Shown here piece by piece: positions 42,164-52,899 of a stretch of 64,000 nucleotides of DNA (position 1 is the first letter of the stretch; the number at the start of each line of letters is the position of its first letter). Origin of the DNA: Ramlibacter humi (GTDB lineage Bacteria; Pseudomonadota; Gammaproteobacteria; Burkholderiales; Burkholderiaceae_C); contig NZ_SMLK01000001.1 in assembly GCF_004681975.1 (NCBI RefSeq), forward strand, positions 1,547,545 through 1,611,544. The letters are read 5' to 3'. Made by a program: the position numbers and the translations under genes. The notes under the pieces are model-generated. The model did not search any database, was not told the origin of the DNA, and saw nothing but the letters and a program-made list of their open reading frames with translations.

Positions 42164-43971
42164 AGACGCCCCGCACCGCCCGCCTCGGGTTGCTGGTCTG
42201 GGCGGCGTGCATGGCCCTCGCGGCCTTCGCACCCGTGCCCGAGTTCTGGATCACGCTGGCCAACTACATCGGCCTGGCCGCGCTCGTGGCGCTCGGCCTG
42301 GTGCTGCTGACCGGCATCGCCGGCATGACTTCGTTCGGCCAGGCCGCGTTCGTGGGCCTGGGCGCCTATGCCACCGCCGTGCTCACCACGCAGTTCGATG
42401 CTTCGCCATGGCTGGGCCTCGTCGCGGGCCTGGCCGTCGTGGTGCTGTGCGCATCCGCCCTCGGTGTGATCACCATGAGGCTGTCCGGCCACTACCTGCC
42501 GCTGGGCACCATCGCCTGGGGACTGAGCCTGTTCTACCTGTTCGGCAACCTGGAAGTGCTGCGCAAGTTCGACGGCATCACCGGCATCCCGCCCATCGCC
42601 ATCGGCCGCTGGCAGGTGGAATCGGGCCGCGGGCTGTACCTGCTGATCTGGGGCGCGGTGGCACTGTGCGTGCTCGCGGTGCTGAACCTGCTGGACTCGC
42701 GCACCGGCCGCGCCATCCGCGCGCTGCGCGGCGGCGTGGTCATGGCGGAATCGTCGGGCGTGCACACCGCCCGCATGCGCCTGCTCGCCTTCGTGCTGGC
42801 CGCGGTTCTCGCCGCGGTCTCGGGCTGGCTGTATGCGCACCTGCAGCGCGCGGTGAACCCCACGCCTTTCGGCATCAACGCCAGCATCGGTTATCTGTTC
42901 ATGGCGGTGGTCGGTGGCGCGTCCTCCGTGTGGGGCGCGCTCACCGGCGCGGTGCTCGTCACCGTGCTGGGCGACTGGCTGCAGGACATCCTGCCGCGCC
43001 TGCTGGGGCAGACCGGCAACTTCGAAGTCATCGTTCTGGGCGCGCTGCTGATCCTGCTGCTGCAGCGCGCGCCCGGCGGGCTGTGGCCGCTGCTGCTGCG
43101 CGCGGTGCACGGCCGCCGGCGCGGCAAGGACCACCCGCTATTGCCCGAGCCCACCGGCGCGCGCGTGCGCCATCTGGCGCAACCGCTGCCGCGCCGCGCG
43201 CAGCCCGCGGCCGGCCAGGTGGTGCTCGAGGTGAAGGCTGCGCGCAAGGAATTCGGCGGCCTGGTCGCCGTCAACGACGTCAGCTTCACGCTGAAGGCCG
43301 GCGAGATCCTTGGCCTGATCGGCCCGAACGGTGCCGGCAAGAGCACGATGTTCAACCTGGTGAGCGGCGTGCTGCCGCTCACGCGCGGCGAGGTGCATTT
43401 CCTCGGCCGGCGCGTCGACGGCCAGGCTTCGCGCACCCTGGCGCGCGAAGGCATGGCGCGCACCTTCCAGCACGTGCGCCTGCTCAAGACCATGAGCGTG
43501 CTGGAGAACGTCGCCATCGGCGCGCATCTGCGCGGCCACCACGGCTGGGTGCCGGCGGTGCTGCGCACCAACCGCAAGGAAGAAGCCAGCCTTCTCGCCG
43601 AAGCCCAGGCGCAGCTCGATCGCGTGGGCCTGGGCGGCCTCGCGCTGCGCGAAGCCGGCAGCCTGGCGCTGGGCCAGCAGCGCATCCTGGAGATCGCCCG
43701 CGCGCTGTGCGCCGACCCCGCCCTGCTGCTGCTGGACGAACCCGCCGCCGGCTTGCGTCACCAGGAAAAGCAGGCGCTGGCCGCGCTGCTGCGGCAGCTG
43801 CGCAGTGAAGGCGTGAGCATCCTGCTGGTGGAACACGACATGGATTTCGTGATGGGCCTGGTCGACCGCCTGGTGGTGATGGACTTCGGCACCCGCATCT
43901 GCGAAGGCGTGCCCGCCGAGGTGCGGCGCGACCCGAAGGTGATCGAGGCTTACCTGGGGAGCGTGGAATGA
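42160..43971 (+). CDS. LivM permease fused to LivG ATP-binding subunit
   Basis: 603 aa. Residues 1-320 are a LivM-type permease ([40 protein letters not shown]). After a linker rich in Pro/Arg (about 321-355), residues 356-603 are a LivG-type ATPase: Walker [10 protein letters not shown] (about 388-396), [20 protein letters not shown], signature [15 protein letters not shown] and Walker [12 protein letters not shown]. The signature LALGQQ departs slightly from LSGGQ, as in most LivG proteins. Fusion of the two subunits fixes their 1:1 ratio. It overlaps both neighbours by 4 bases. Confidence 0.93.
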   Translation: MKTPRTARLGLLVWAACMALAAFAPVPEFWITLANYIGLAALVALGLVLLTGIAGMTSFGQAAFVGLGAYATAVLTTQFDASPWLGLVAGLAVVVLCASALGVITMRLSGHYLPLGTIAWGLSLFYLFGNLEVLRKFDGITGIPPIAIGRWQVESGRGLYLLIWGAVALCVLAVLNLLDSRTGRAIRALRGGVVMAESSGVHTARMRLLAFVLAAVLAAVSGWLYAHLQRAVNPTPFGINASIGYLFMAVVGGASSVWGALTGAVLVTVLGDWLQDILPRLLGQTGNFEVIVLGALLILLLQRAPGGLWPLLLRAVHGRRRGKDHPLLPEPTGARVRHLAQPLPRRAQPAAGQVVLEVKAARKEFGGLVAVNDVSFTLKAGEILGLIGPNGAGKSTMFNLVSGVLPLTRGEVHFLGRRVDGQASRTLAREGMARTFQHVRLLKTMSVLENVAIGAHLRGHHGWVPAVLRTNRKEEASLLAEAQAQLDRVGLGGLALREAGSLALGQQRILEIARALCADPALLLLDEPAAGLRHQEKQALAALLRQLRSEGVSILLVEHDMDFVMGLVDRLVVMDFGTRICEGVPAEVRRDPKVIEAYLGSVE

Positions 43972-44699
43972 ACGCGCCCATCCTTCGCGTCAGCGATTTC
44001 TGCGTCGACTACGGCCAGGTGCGCGCGCTGGACGGCGCCGCGCTGGACGTCGGCCCCGGCCGCATCGTCACGGTCATCGGCCCCAACGGCGCCGGCAAGT
44101 CCACCCTGCTCAACGCCATCATGGGCGTGCTGCCCGCCGCGCAAGGCAGCGTGCAATTCCTCGGCGCCGACGAGCGCGGCACCATCGAAGCCCGCGTGCG
44201 GCGCGGCATGAGCCTGGTGCCCGAGAAGCGCGAGCTGTTCGCCACCATGACCGTGGAAGACAACCTGCGCCTGGGCGCCTGGGTGCGCCCCGACGTGCGC
44301 GAAGGCGGCGTGCAGGCCACGCAGGCCGAGGTCTTCCGCCTGTTCCCGCGCCTGGAGGAACGCCGGCGCCAGCTGGCCGGCACGCTGTCGGGCGGCGAGC
44401 GCCAGATGCTGGCCATCGGCCGCGCGCTCATGGCCCGGCCGAAGCTGCTGATGCTGGACGAGCCCAGCCTGGGGCTGGCGCCGCTGGTGGTGCGCGAGAT
44501 CTTCCGCATCATTTCGGGCCTGCGCGACAGCGGCGTGGGCATCCTGCTGGTGGAACAGAACGCGCGCGCCGCGCTGCAGGTGGCCGACCACGGCTACGTG
44601 CTGGAGACCGGCCGCATCACGCTGCAAGGCCCGGCCGCCGAGCTGATGCACGACCCGCGCGTGGCCGCGACCTACCTGGGGCTGGGCTCGGGCGGCTGA
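43968..44699 (+). CDS. Branched-chain amino acid ABC transporter ATP-binding protein, LivF type
   Basis: 243 aa. Walker [18 protein letters not shown]-loop region [20 protein letters not shown], signature [16 protein letters not shown] and Walker [15 protein letters not shown] identify LivF. It pairs with the LivG part of the upstream fusion. The 3' end overlaps the convergent mechanosensitive channel gene by 28 bases, so the two transcripts are antisense at their ends. Confidence 0.95.
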   Translation: MNAPILRVSDFCVDYGQVRALDGAALDVGPGRIVTVIGPNGAGKSTLLNAIMGVLPAAQGSVQFLGADERGTIEARVRRGMSLVPEKRELFATMTVEDNLRLGAWVRPDVREGGVQATQAEVFRLFPRLEERRRQLAGTLSGGERQMLAIGRALMARPKLLMLDEPSLGLAPLVVREIFRIISGLRDSGVGILLVEQNARAALQVADHGYVLETGRITLQGPAAELMHDPRVAATYLGLGSGG

Positions 44700-45940
44700 A
44701 GGGCCACCGGCCCGCGCACCTGCACCACGCGCTGCGGGTACGGGATGTCGATGCCCGCGGCGCGCAGTGACGCCAGCAGCGCCAGGTTCACCTGCGACCG
44801 CACGTTGGCCTGCGCCGTGGGGTTGCGGATCCAGTACTGCACGTGGAACTCCAGCGCGTCGGCGCCGAACTTCACCAGCCGCGCCACCGGCGCGGGGTCC
44901 TGCATCACGCCGTCGGCGCTGGCGGCCGCCTCCACCAGCAGGCGCATCACCTGGCCGACGTCGCTGTCGTAGCCGACGCCGACGTCGGTGGTCAGCAGCA
45001 TCTTCGGGTCGATGAGCGTCAGGTTCTCGATGCGCTCGGTGATGAGCTTTTCGTTCGGCACGATGGACTCGCGGCCGTTCACCGACCGGATCAGCGTGTA
45101 GCGGGTCTTGATGTCGACCACCGTGCCCTCGAACGAGTCCACCTTCACCACGTCGCCGATGCGCAGGCTGCGCTCGAACAGGATGACGAAGCCGCTGACG
45201 TAGTTGGACGCCAGCTTCTGCAGGCCGAAGCCCAGGCCGACGCCCAGCGCGCCGCCCAGCACCGACAGTGCCGTCAGGTCCACGCCCACGGCGGACAGCA
45301 CGAACAGCGCGCCCACCAGCAGCAGCGCGGAGCGCACGACGTTGGAAGCCACCTTGCGCAGCGACAGATCGTGCACCGCCTGGTTCAGCACGCGCTTTTC
45401 CAGCACGGCCGAGATCCACAGCGCGGCCAGCAGCATGACGCCCGCCGACAGCGTGCCGTCGATGAGCGTCAGCACGCTGATGTGCGACTTGCCGATGGCC
45501 AGGTGGATGTCGTCCAGTTCCGAGCGCACCTGCGGCAGCACGCCCAGCACCCACAGCACCGCGGCGATCCACGCCAGCCAGGAGAACACGCGCTCCACCA
45601 GCCGCGCGATCGCCGAATGCGGGAAAGCGATGGCCAGCACGCGAGCGATGAAGCGGATGCCCGCCAGCGACACCAGCACCGGCACGGCCAGCTTCAGCAG
45701 CACCACGGGCTGCCACACGGCGACGATCTTCACCGCGGCATAGGTCAGGCCCAGCGCCACCAGCGGGAAAGCCAGCCCGTCCACGATGCCGCGGCCGAAC
45801 CAGACGGAATCGGGCCGGTGCCGGCGCCCCACCACGTGACAGAGCCCGAAGGCGGCCAGCAGGCAGCCCAGCAGCACGGCCACTTCGACGGGCATGCCCG
45901 GATGCTGCAGGTCGTGCAGCAGTTTCTCGATCGGATTCAT
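44672..45940 (-). CDS. MscS-family small-conductance mechanosensitive channel
   Basis: 422 aa from the ATG at 45938-45940 ([20 protein letters not shown]). Five or six hydrophobic helices precede the MscS core: pore helix [20 protein letters not shown] and beta domain [40 protein letters not shown]. The C-terminal cytoplasmic part follows ([20 protein letters not shown]). It should release solutes on osmotic downshock. The enoyl-CoA hydratase gene lies 11 bases upstream on the same strand. Confidence 0.93.
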   Translation of the reverse strand: MNPIEKLLHDLQHPGMPVEVAVLLGCLLAAFGLCHVVGRRHRPDSVWFGRGIVDGLAFPLVALGLTYAAVKIVAVWQPVVLLKLAVPVLVSLAGIRFIARVLAIAFPHSAIARLVERVFSWLAWIAAVLWVLGVLPQVRSELDDIHLAIGKSHISVLTLIDGTLSAGVMLLAALWISAVLEKRVLNQAVHDLSLRKVASNVVRSALLLVGALFVLSAVGVDLTALSVLGGALGVGLGFGLQKLASNYVSGFVILFERSLRIGDVVKVDSFEGTVVDIKTRYTLIRSVNGRESIVPNEKLITERIENLTLIDPKMLLTTDVGVGYDSDVGQVMRLLVEAAASADGVMQDPAPVARLVKFGADALEFHVQYWIRNPTAQANVRSQVNLALLASLRAAGIDIPYPQRVVQVRGPVALQPPEPSPR

Positions 45941-45951
45941 TCGCGCGGCGG

Positions 45952-46734
45952 TCAGGACCAGTTCGGCTTGCGTTTCTCGGTGAAGGCGGCGACGCCTTCC
46001 TGCGCGCAGCCGTCGATCATGTTCACCGCCATGGTCTGCGAAGCCAGCTGGTACGCAGCCTCGGTGCCCAGCTCGCGCTGGCGGTAGAACAGGTCCTTGC
46101 CCATGGCCAGCGCCTTGCGCGGCTTGGCCAGGATGCTGGCGACCAGCGATTCGACTTCGGCGTCCAGCCGGTCCGGCGCCACGGCGCGATTGACCAGGCC
46201 GCGCTGCTTCGCCTCGTCGGCCGAGATGAAGTCGCCGGTGACCAGCATCTCCATCGCCTGCTTGGGCGCGACGTTGCGCAACAGCGGCACGCTGGGCGTG
46301 GCGCAGAACAGGCCGAAGTTCACGCCGCTGACGGCGAACTTCGCGTCGGTGGACGCCACGGCCAGGTCGCACTGCGCCACCAGTTGGCAGCCTGCCGCGG
46401 TGGCGATGCCGTGCACGCGCGCGATCACCGGCACCGGCAGTTTCTGGATGGCCAGCATCACGCGGCTGCAGCGGTTGAACAACTGCTGGTAGTAGGCCAG
46501 CTCGGGCCGCGCGATCATTTCCTTCAGGTTGTGGCCGGGGCAGAAAGCCTTGCCGGCCGCGGCGATCACCACGGCGCGCAACTGGTCGTCGCCGGCCAGG
46601 CGGTCGAACGCCGACTGCAGCGCGTCGAGCATCTCCTCGCCCAGCGCGTTGAAGTTCGCGGGGCGGTTCATGGTCAGCGTGGCGACGCCGCGCGCGTCGC
46701 GGCTCACCAGCAGGGGGGCATCGTTGTCACTCAT
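45952..46734 (-). CDS. Enoyl-CoA hydratase/isomerase family protein
   Basis: 260 aa from the ATG at 46732-46734 (MSDNDAPLLVSRDARGVATL). The crotonase fold is clear: NRPANFNALGEEMLDALQSA, AFCPGHNLKEM in the oxyanion-hole region, and VHGIATAAGCQLVAQCDLAV. The first catalytic Glu position is occupied by a non-acidic residue in AVSGVNFGLFCATPSVPLLR, so its reaction may differ from plain enoyl hydration; ECHDC3-like members share this form. It sits between a channel gene and an HDAC-family gene on the same strand, with a palindromic repeat upstream. Confidence 0.88.
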   Translation of the reverse strand: MSDNDAPLLVSRDARGVATLTMNRPANFNALGEEMLDALQSAFDRLAGDDQLRAVVIAAAGKAFCPGHNLKEMIARPELAYYQQLFNRCSRVMLAIQKLPVPVIARVHGIATAAGCQLVAQCDLAVASTDAKFAVSGVNFGLFCATPSVPLLRNVAPKQAMEMLVTGDFISADEAKQRGLVNRAVAPDRLDAEVESLVASILAKPRKALAMGKDLFYRQRELGTEAAYQLASQTMAVNMIDGCAQEGVAAFTEKRKPNWS

Positions 46735-46757
46735 CAGCTTTCCTCCACTCGCGAGGG

Positions 46758-46843
46758 CGAATGACGAATGACAAATGACTTGGCCGCTGCGCGGCCGGGA
46801 TGACTTCATTTGTCATCGACGCCGAAGGCAAGGTCATTTGTCA
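46758..46843. repeat. Intergenic palindromic repeat, copy 3
   Basis: Units ATGACGAATGACAAATGAC, ATGACTTCATTTGTCAT and GTCATTTGTCAT alternate with hairpins GGCCGCTGCGCGGCC and GACGCCGAAGGC. Same family as 37709, 38796 and 48766. Confidence 0.7.
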
Positions 46844-46845
46844 TC

Positions 46846-47805
46846 TCACAAATCTGCCAGCACGCGCACATGCGCTTCGACGCTGCGGCCCAGCGCGTCC
46901 AGGTTGTAGCCGCCTTCCAGGGTGGAAACGATGCGGCCTTTCGAGAAACGCCGGGCCACGCCCTTGATGCGGCCGGTGATCCAGGCGTAGTCCTGCTCGG
47001 TCAGGCCCAGCTGGCCCAGGTCGTCCTCGCGGTGCGCGTCGAAGCCGGCGCTGATGAACACCATCTCGGGCTGGAACTCTTCCAGCTTGGGCATCCAGAA
47101 CATCTCGATCATTTCGCGGATCGCCATGCCGCGCGTGTACGCGGGCACCGGAAAGTTGGCCATGTTGGCCGCCGCCGGCGGATCGCCGCTGTACGGGTAG
47201 AACGGGTGCTGGAAGAAGCCCACCATCAGCACGCGCGGATCGCCCGCCAGGATGTCCTCGGTGCCGTTGCCGTGGTGCACGTCGAAGTCGACGATGGCCA
47301 CGCGTTGCAGCCCATGCCGGTCGAGCGCATAGCGCGCGGCGACGGCGACGTTGTTGAAGAAGCAGAACCCCATCGCGTGGTCGCGGCAGGCGTGGTGGCC
47401 GGGCGGGCGGACGGCGCAGAAGGCGTTCTCCAGCTCGCCCGCCATGACCGCGTCCACCGCGGCCAGCGAGGCGCCCGCGGCATGCAGCGCGGCGTCCCAG
47501 GTGTGGGCGTTCAGCGCGGTGTCGGGGTCGATCTGGGCGTAGGCGCTGCCGCCGGCAGCCACCTGCTCGGCCAGTTCCTCCTTCAGTCCCCGCATGGCGG
47601 CCACGTGCAGCTTGTCGTGCGCCAGTTCCAGATCGGCCGGGGAGGCAGCCGGCGCCTGGCGGCGGTCCAGCGCGTCGGCGACACCGGTGACCAGCAGGCG
47701 GTCGTCGATCGCGTCCAGCCGCTCCGGGCATTCCGGGTGGCCGGGGCCCATCTCGTGCTTGCGGCACGACGGGTGGCTGAAATACCCGGTCTTGTTCGCA
47801 CTCAT
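46846..47805 (-). CDS. Histone deacetylase superfamily (acetylpolyamine/protein deacetylase) protein
   Basis: 319 aa. The zinc-dependent HDAC fold is shown by MGPGHPECPERLDAI, AVRPPGHHACRDHAMGFCFF (tandem active-site His), VAIVDFDVHHGNGTEDI (metal Asp and His), and the C-terminal STLEGGYNLDAL. Bacterial members deacetylate small molecules such as acetylpolyamines or acetoin-linked substrates; the actual substrate is unknown. It is divergent from the MoxR gene, 32 bases away. Confidence 0.94.
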   Translation of the reverse strand: MSANKTGYFSHPSCRKHEMGPGHPECPERLDAIDDRLLVTGVADALDRRQAPAASPADLELAHDKLHVAAMRGLKEELAEQVAAGGSAYAQIDPDTALNAHTWDAALHAAGASLAAVDAVMAGELENAFCAVRPPGHHACRDHAMGFCFFNNVAVAARYALDRHGLQRVAIVDFDVHHGNGTEDILAGDPRVLMVGFFQHPFYPYSGDPPAAANMANFPVPAYTRGMAIREMIEMFWMPKLEEFQPEMVFISAGFDAHREDDLGQLGLTEQDYAWITGRIKGVARRFSKGRIVSTLEGGYNLDALGRSVEAHVRVLADL

Positions 47806-47837
47806 GGGATGGCGGGCACGAAAATTCGATTAACGTC

Positions 47838-48765
<928 letters not shown>

Positions 48766-48767
<2 letters not shown>

Positions 48768-48851
48768 TGACAAATGACTTCGCCTTCGGCGTCGATGACG
48801 AATGACAGAGTCATCCCGGCTGCGCAGCAGCCGAGTCATTCGTCATTCGTC
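48766..48851. repeat. Intergenic palindromic repeat, copy 4
   Basis: Fills the whole gap between the MoxR and DUF58 genes: ATGACAAATGAC at the left, hairpin GGCTGCGCAGCAGCC, and GTCATTCGTCATTCGTCAT running up to the DUF58 ATG. It leaves no room for a standard ribosome binding site in front of that gene. Confidence 0.7.
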
Positions 48852-49817
48852 ATGCTGAACCCGCTCGCGCAAATCCGGCGCCGCTTCCGCGCCTGGTGGC
48901 AGGCGCGGCTGCCGCTGTCGGACACCCTCACGCTCACGCAGCGCAACGTCTACATCCTGCCCACGCGTCCCGGCCTGATGCTGGCGGCCACGCTGCTGGT
49001 GCTGCTGGTCGCATCCATCAACTACCAGCTCAACCTGGGCTACCTGCTCACCTTCCTGCTGGCGGGCAGCGCGGTGGTGGGCATGCACGTGTGCCACGCC
49101 ACGCTGCGCGGGCTGACCCTGGCGCTGTCGCCGCCCGATCCCGTGTTCGCCGGCCAGAACGCGCCGCTGCGCATCCTGCTGACCAACGAACGCAAGTCGC
49201 CGCGCTTCGGCATCGGCCTGGCCGTGCTGGACGCCGACCACGACGACCGCTGGGCGTGGACCGACGTACCGCGGCAATCCACGGCCACCGTCTCCGTCGC
49301 CTTCCAGCCGCAGCGCCGCGGCCTGCACCACGTGCCGCCGCTGACGGCGGAGACGCGCTTTCCGCTGGGAACCTTCCGCGTGTGGACCGTGTGGCGGCCC
49401 GCCGCGCAGGTGCTGGTGTACCCCTCGCCCGAGCCGCTTCCGCCGCCGCTGCCCGAAGGCGAGCCGCGGCCCGGCACCGCCGGCCCTTCGCGCGTGCAGA
49501 ACGCGGGCGAGTTCGACGGCGTGCGCGGCTACCGCCGGGGCGACCCGCTGAAGCTGGTGGTGTGGAAGAAGGCCGCCAAGTCCGACGAGCTGGTCAGCCG
49601 CGACACGCAGCAGTCGCAGCGCCGCGAGCTGTGGCTGGACTTCAGCCGCTGCGGCCCCAACGACAGCGAGGCTCGCATCGCGCGCCTGGCGGCCTGGGTG
49701 GTGCAGGCCGACAAGCTGGGCCTGGACTACGGCCTGCGCCTGCCCGGCGTCGAGATCCGGCCCGAAAGCGGCGAAGCGCACCGCCGCCGTTGCCTGGAGG
49801 CGCTGGCGCTGTGCTGA
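48852..49817 (+). CDS. DUF58 family membrane protein
   Basis: 321 aa from the ATG at 48852. Two N-terminal membrane helices (LMLAATLLVLLVASINYQLN, GYLLTFLLAGSAVVGMHVC) are followed by a beta domain and the DUF58 core, GEFDGVRGYRRGDPLKLVVW then KKAAKSDELVSRD. The partner MoxR ATPase is encoded upstream. The ATG directly follows the palindromic repeat and lacks a visible Shine-Dalgarno. The stop overlaps the next gene's GTG start by 7 bases. Confidence 0.9.
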   Translation: MLNPLAQIRRRFRAWWQARLPLSDTLTLTQRNVYILPTRPGLMLAATLLVLLVASINYQLNLGYLLTFLLAGSAVVGMHVCHATLRGLTLALSPPDPVFAGQNAPLRILLTNERKSPRFGIGLAVLDADHDDRWAWTDVPRQSTATVSVAFQPQRRGLHHVPPLTAETRFPLGTFRVWTVWRPAAQVLVYPSPEPLPPPLPEGEPRPGTAGPSRVQNAGEFDGVRGYRRGDPLKLVVWKKAAKSDELVSRDTQQSQRRELWLDFSRCGPNDSEARIARLAAWVVQADKLGLDYGLRLPGVEIRPESGEAHRRRCLEALALC

Positions 49818-51817
49818 CCTGGTTGCGCTCCCTGCCGCGCGACACGCGCGACACGCTGTTCCTGCTGGGGGTCATCGCCTGGGTGGTGCTGCCGCAGGTG
49901 CCGCAGCTGCCGTGGTGGTGCAGCGCGCTCACCGCGGCGCTGCTCCTGTGGCGCGGCGTGCTGGCGGTGCGCAACGCGCCCCTGCCAGGCACGCGCTGGG
50001 TGCTGGCGCTGCTGGCCGCCACCGTCGCGGCCACGTTCATCTCGCACCGCACGGTGCTCGGCCGCGACGCGGGCGTGACGCTCATCGTGGTGCTGCTGGC
50101 CCTGAAGACCCTGGAGCTGCGCGCGCGGCGCGACGCGTTCGTGGTGTTCTTCCTCGGCTTCTTCACCATGCTCACCAACTTCTTCAATTCGCAGTCCCTG
50201 CTGACCGCGGCGGCGATGCTGGTGGGCCTGCTGGGGCTGCTGACGGCGCTGGTGAACGCACACATGCCGGTGGGCAAGCCGCCGCTCGCGTATGCCGCGC
50301 GCACCGCGGGCACGATGGCGCTGCTGGGCGCGCCCATCATGGTGGTGCTGTTCATGCTGTTCCCGCGCCTGGCACCGCTGTGGGGCATCCCCAGCGACGG
50401 CATGACCGGCCGCAGCGGTCTTTCGTCCACCATGCAGCCGGGCACCGTGGCGCAGCTTGCGCTGGACGACAGCATCGCGATGCGGGTGAAGTTCGAAGGC
50501 GGCGTGCCGCCCGCGGCCGAGCTGTATTTCCGCGGCCCGGTGCTGTCGCAGTTCGACGGCCGCGAGTGGCGCCCCCTCATGCAGCGCATGGCCGCCTACT
50601 CCGCGGCACTGCTGCCGCCCACCGACCTGCAACCGATCGGCGAGCCGGTGCGCTACACCGTGACGCTGGAGCCGAACAACCGGCCCTGGCTGCTGGTGAT
50701 GGACGCCGCCGTGTCGCCGCCCACCGGCCCCGGCGTGGACGCCTTCAGCGGCGGCGAACTGCAGTGGATCTCGCCGCGCCCAGTCACCGACCTGCTGCGC
50801 TACACGGTCACCAGCGCCGTGGACTACCGCGCCGGCGCCGGAGGCCGCCCTCCCCCGCCGCAGTACCGCGAGCTGCCCGCTTCGTACAACCCGCGCACGC
50901 AGGCCCTGGCCGCCGAGCTGATGCGCAGCGTGCCCGGCGGTCCCGCGAACAAGCCCGCGCTGGTGCAGGCGGCGCTGGAGCGGCTGCGCACCGGCGGCTA
51001 CACGTACACGCTGGAGCCGGGGGTGTACGGCGACCACACGGCCGACGAGTTCTGGTTCGACCGCAAGCAAGGCTTCTGCGAGCACATCGCCTCGGCTTTC
51101 GCGGTGCTGATGCGGGGCATGGACATCCCGGCGCGCATCGTCACCGGCTACCAGGGCGGCGAACTCAACGCGGTGGACGGCTGGTGGACGCTGCGCAACA
51201 GCGACGCGCACGCGTGGACCGAGGTGTGGCTGGCGGGACGCGGCTGGGTGCGCGTGGACCCCACGTCCATGGTCGCGCCGTCGCGCACCGGCTCGCTGCA
51301 AAGGCTGCGTCCGCCGCAGAACGCGTTCACGACCGCCCTGGGCAACGTCAGCCCCGGCGCGCTGGCGCAGCTGCGGCAAGCCTGGGAAGCCGTGAACAAC
51401 CGCTGGAACCAGTGGGTGCTGAACTACACGCAAAGCAAGCAGCTGGACCTGCTGCGCAACCTGGGCTTCGAGTCGCCCAGCTGGCAGGACCTGAGCTACG
51501 TGCTGATCGGCATCGTGGTGCTGGTGGCGCTGGCCGGCGCGGCCTGGGCGCAATGGGAACGCAGCCGGCAAGACCCGTGGCTGCGCCTTCTCGCGCGCGT
51601 GCGCCACAAGCTCGTCGACGCCGGCGTGCAATTGCCCGCCAGCGCGGGCCCGCGCCAGATGGCGCAGGCCGTCACCAACCGTTTCGGCGCCGAGGGCGCC
51701 GCGCTGGCAGACTGGCTGCTGCGCCTGGAAGCGCAGCGCTACGCACCGCGAGCGCCCGTGCCGCTGCCCTCGCTGCAGCGTGAACTGAACCGCCTGTCCT
51801 GGCCCGCTTTCCGATGA
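49811..51817 (+). CDS. TgpA-like membrane transglutaminase (DUF3488 plus transglutaminase domain)
   Basis: 668 aa from a GTG at 49811. Five or six N-terminal membrane helices (DUF3488/TgpA-type) precede a periplasmic transglutaminase-like domain whose Cys is in DRKQGFCEHIASAFAVLMRG, His in NSDAHAWTEVWLAGRGWVRV and Asp in VDPTSMV. A further membrane helix (LSYVLIGIVVLVALAGAAWA) is followed by a short cytoplasmic tail. Pseudomonas TgpA, an essential envelope protein, has the same plan. It belongs to the MoxR-DUF58 set, overlapping DUF58 by 7 bases and the lytic transglycosylase gene by 4. Confidence 0.93.
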   Translation: MLTWLRSLPRDTRDTLFLLGVIAWVVLPQVPQLPWWCSALTAALLLWRGVLAVRNAPLPGTRWVLALLAATVAATFISHRTVLGRDAGVTLIVVLLALKTLELRARRDAFVVFFLGFFTMLTNFFNSQSLLTAAAMLVGLLGLLTALVNAHMPVGKPPLAYAARTAGTMALLGAPIMVVLFMLFPRLAPLWGIPSDGMTGRSGLSSTMQPGTVAQLALDDSIAMRVKFEGGVPPAAELYFRGPVLSQFDGREWRPLMQRMAAYSAALLPPTDLQPIGEPVRYTVTLEPNNRPWLLVMDAAVSPPTGPGVDAFSGGELQWISPRPVTDLLRYTVTSAVDYRAGAGGRPPPPQYRELPASYNPRTQALAAELMRSVPGGPANKPALVQAALERLRTGGYTYTLEPGVYGDHTADEFWFDRKQGFCEHIASAFAVLMRGMDIPARIVTGYQGGELNAVDGWWTLRNSDAHAWTEVWLAGRGWVRVDPTSMVAPSRTGSLQRLRPPQNAFTTALGNVSPGALAQLRQAWEAVNNRWNQWVLNYTQSKQLDLLRNLGFESPSWQDLSYVLIGIVVLVALAGAAWAQWERSRQDPWLRLLARVRHKLVDAGVQLPASAGPRQMAQAVTNRFGAEGAALADWLLRLEAQRYAPRAPVPLPSLQRELNRLSWPAFR

Positions 51818-52899
51818 TCCGATCCGCCCGCCTTCTCGCGGTGGCGCTCGCCGCGCCGCTCGCGTTCGCAGCTCCGCCCGCCCGGCATGCCCCGCCGCCG
51901 AAGGTCAAGGTGGCTGCACCCGCGCGTCAGGGGACGCCCTACGCCGGCCGCGACGACGCGATGCAGTTCGCCGACGAAGTCGCGCAGCGCCAGTCGCTCG
52001 ACCCGGCCTGGACGCGCGCCGCCATCGCCCAGGCCCGCATGCTGCCCGTCGTCGTCCGCCTGATGCAGCCGGCGCCCACGGGCACGCCCAAGAACTGGGC
52101 CGCGTACCGCTCGCGCTTCATCGACCCCGTGCGCATCCAGGCCGGCGTGCGGTTCTGGCAGGACAACCGCGCCACGCTGGAACGCGCGGAAGCCGAGTAC
52201 GGCGTGCCGCCCGAGATCGTGGTCGGCATCGTCGGCGTGGAAACCATCTACGGCCAGCAGATGGGCAACTTCCGCGTGCTGGATGCGCTGGCCACGCTGG
52301 CTTTCGACTTTCCCCCTTCGCATCCGCGCGCCGACGAGCGCACGAAATTCTTCCGCAACGAACTGGAGCAGTTCCTCGCGCTGCAGAAGCAGATGGGCGT
52401 CGACCCGGGCCGCGCGCTGGGCAGCTACGCGGGCGCGATGGGCATGCCGCAGTTCATGCCCAGCAGCTGGGCGCGCTGGGCGGTGGACTTCGACGGCGAC
52501 GGCCGCATCGACCTGTGGCGCAGCCCCGCCGACGTGATCGGCTCCGTCGCCAACTACTTCAAGGCGTTCGGCTGGAAGCCGGGCATGCCCACTTACTACC
52601 CGGTGACTTTCGACCTGGAAAGGCTGGACAAGGACGCGCTGCTCGCGCCCGACATCCTGCCCACCTTCAGCGTGCCGTCGTTCCTGGCCAAGGGCGCCTT
52701 GCTGGAAGGCGACGCGGTCAACCACGAAGGCCCGCTCGCCCTGATCGAACTGCAGAACGGCAGCGACCCGCCGACCTACGTGGCCGGCACCGAAAACTTC
52801 TACGTGATCACGCGCTACAACTGGTCCAGCTACTACGCGATGGCGGTCATCGAGCTGGGCCGCGAGGTGCGCGAAGCCATGCAGCGGGGCGGCTCTTGA
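51814..52899 (+). CDS. mltB: Lytic murein transglycosylase B
   Basis: 361 aa. A signal peptide (MIRSARLLAVALAAPLAFAA) is followed by the MltB/SLT fold: EYGVPPEIVVGIVGVETIYG with the catalytic Glu, GALGSYAGAMGMPQFMPSSW-like text (RALGSYAGAMGMPQFMPSSW), FDGDGRIDLWRSPADVIGSV and YFKAFGW. It cuts the glycan strand of peptidoglycan to give 1,6-anhydro-muropeptides. No lipobox Cys is evident, so it may be a soluble periplasmic form. It overlaps the genes before and after it by 4 bases, in step with the envelope-related cluster. Confidence 0.95.
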   Translation: MIRSARLLAVALAAPLAFAAPPARHAPPPKVKVAAPARQGTPYAGRDDAMQFADEVAQRQSLDPAWTRAAIAQARMLPVVVRLMQPAPTGTPKNWAAYRSRFIDPVRIQAGVRFWQDNRATLERAEAEYGVPPEIVVGIVGVETIYGQQMGNFRVLDALATLAFDFPPSHPRADERTKFFRNELEQFLALQKQMGVDPGRALGSYAGAMGMPQFMPSSWARWAVDFDGDGRIDLWRSPADVIGSVANYFKAFGWKPGMPTYYPVTFDLERLDKDALLAPDILPTFSVPSFLAKGALLEGDAVNHEGPLALIELQNGSDPPTYVAGTENFYVITRYNWSSYYAMAVIELGREVREAMQRGGS

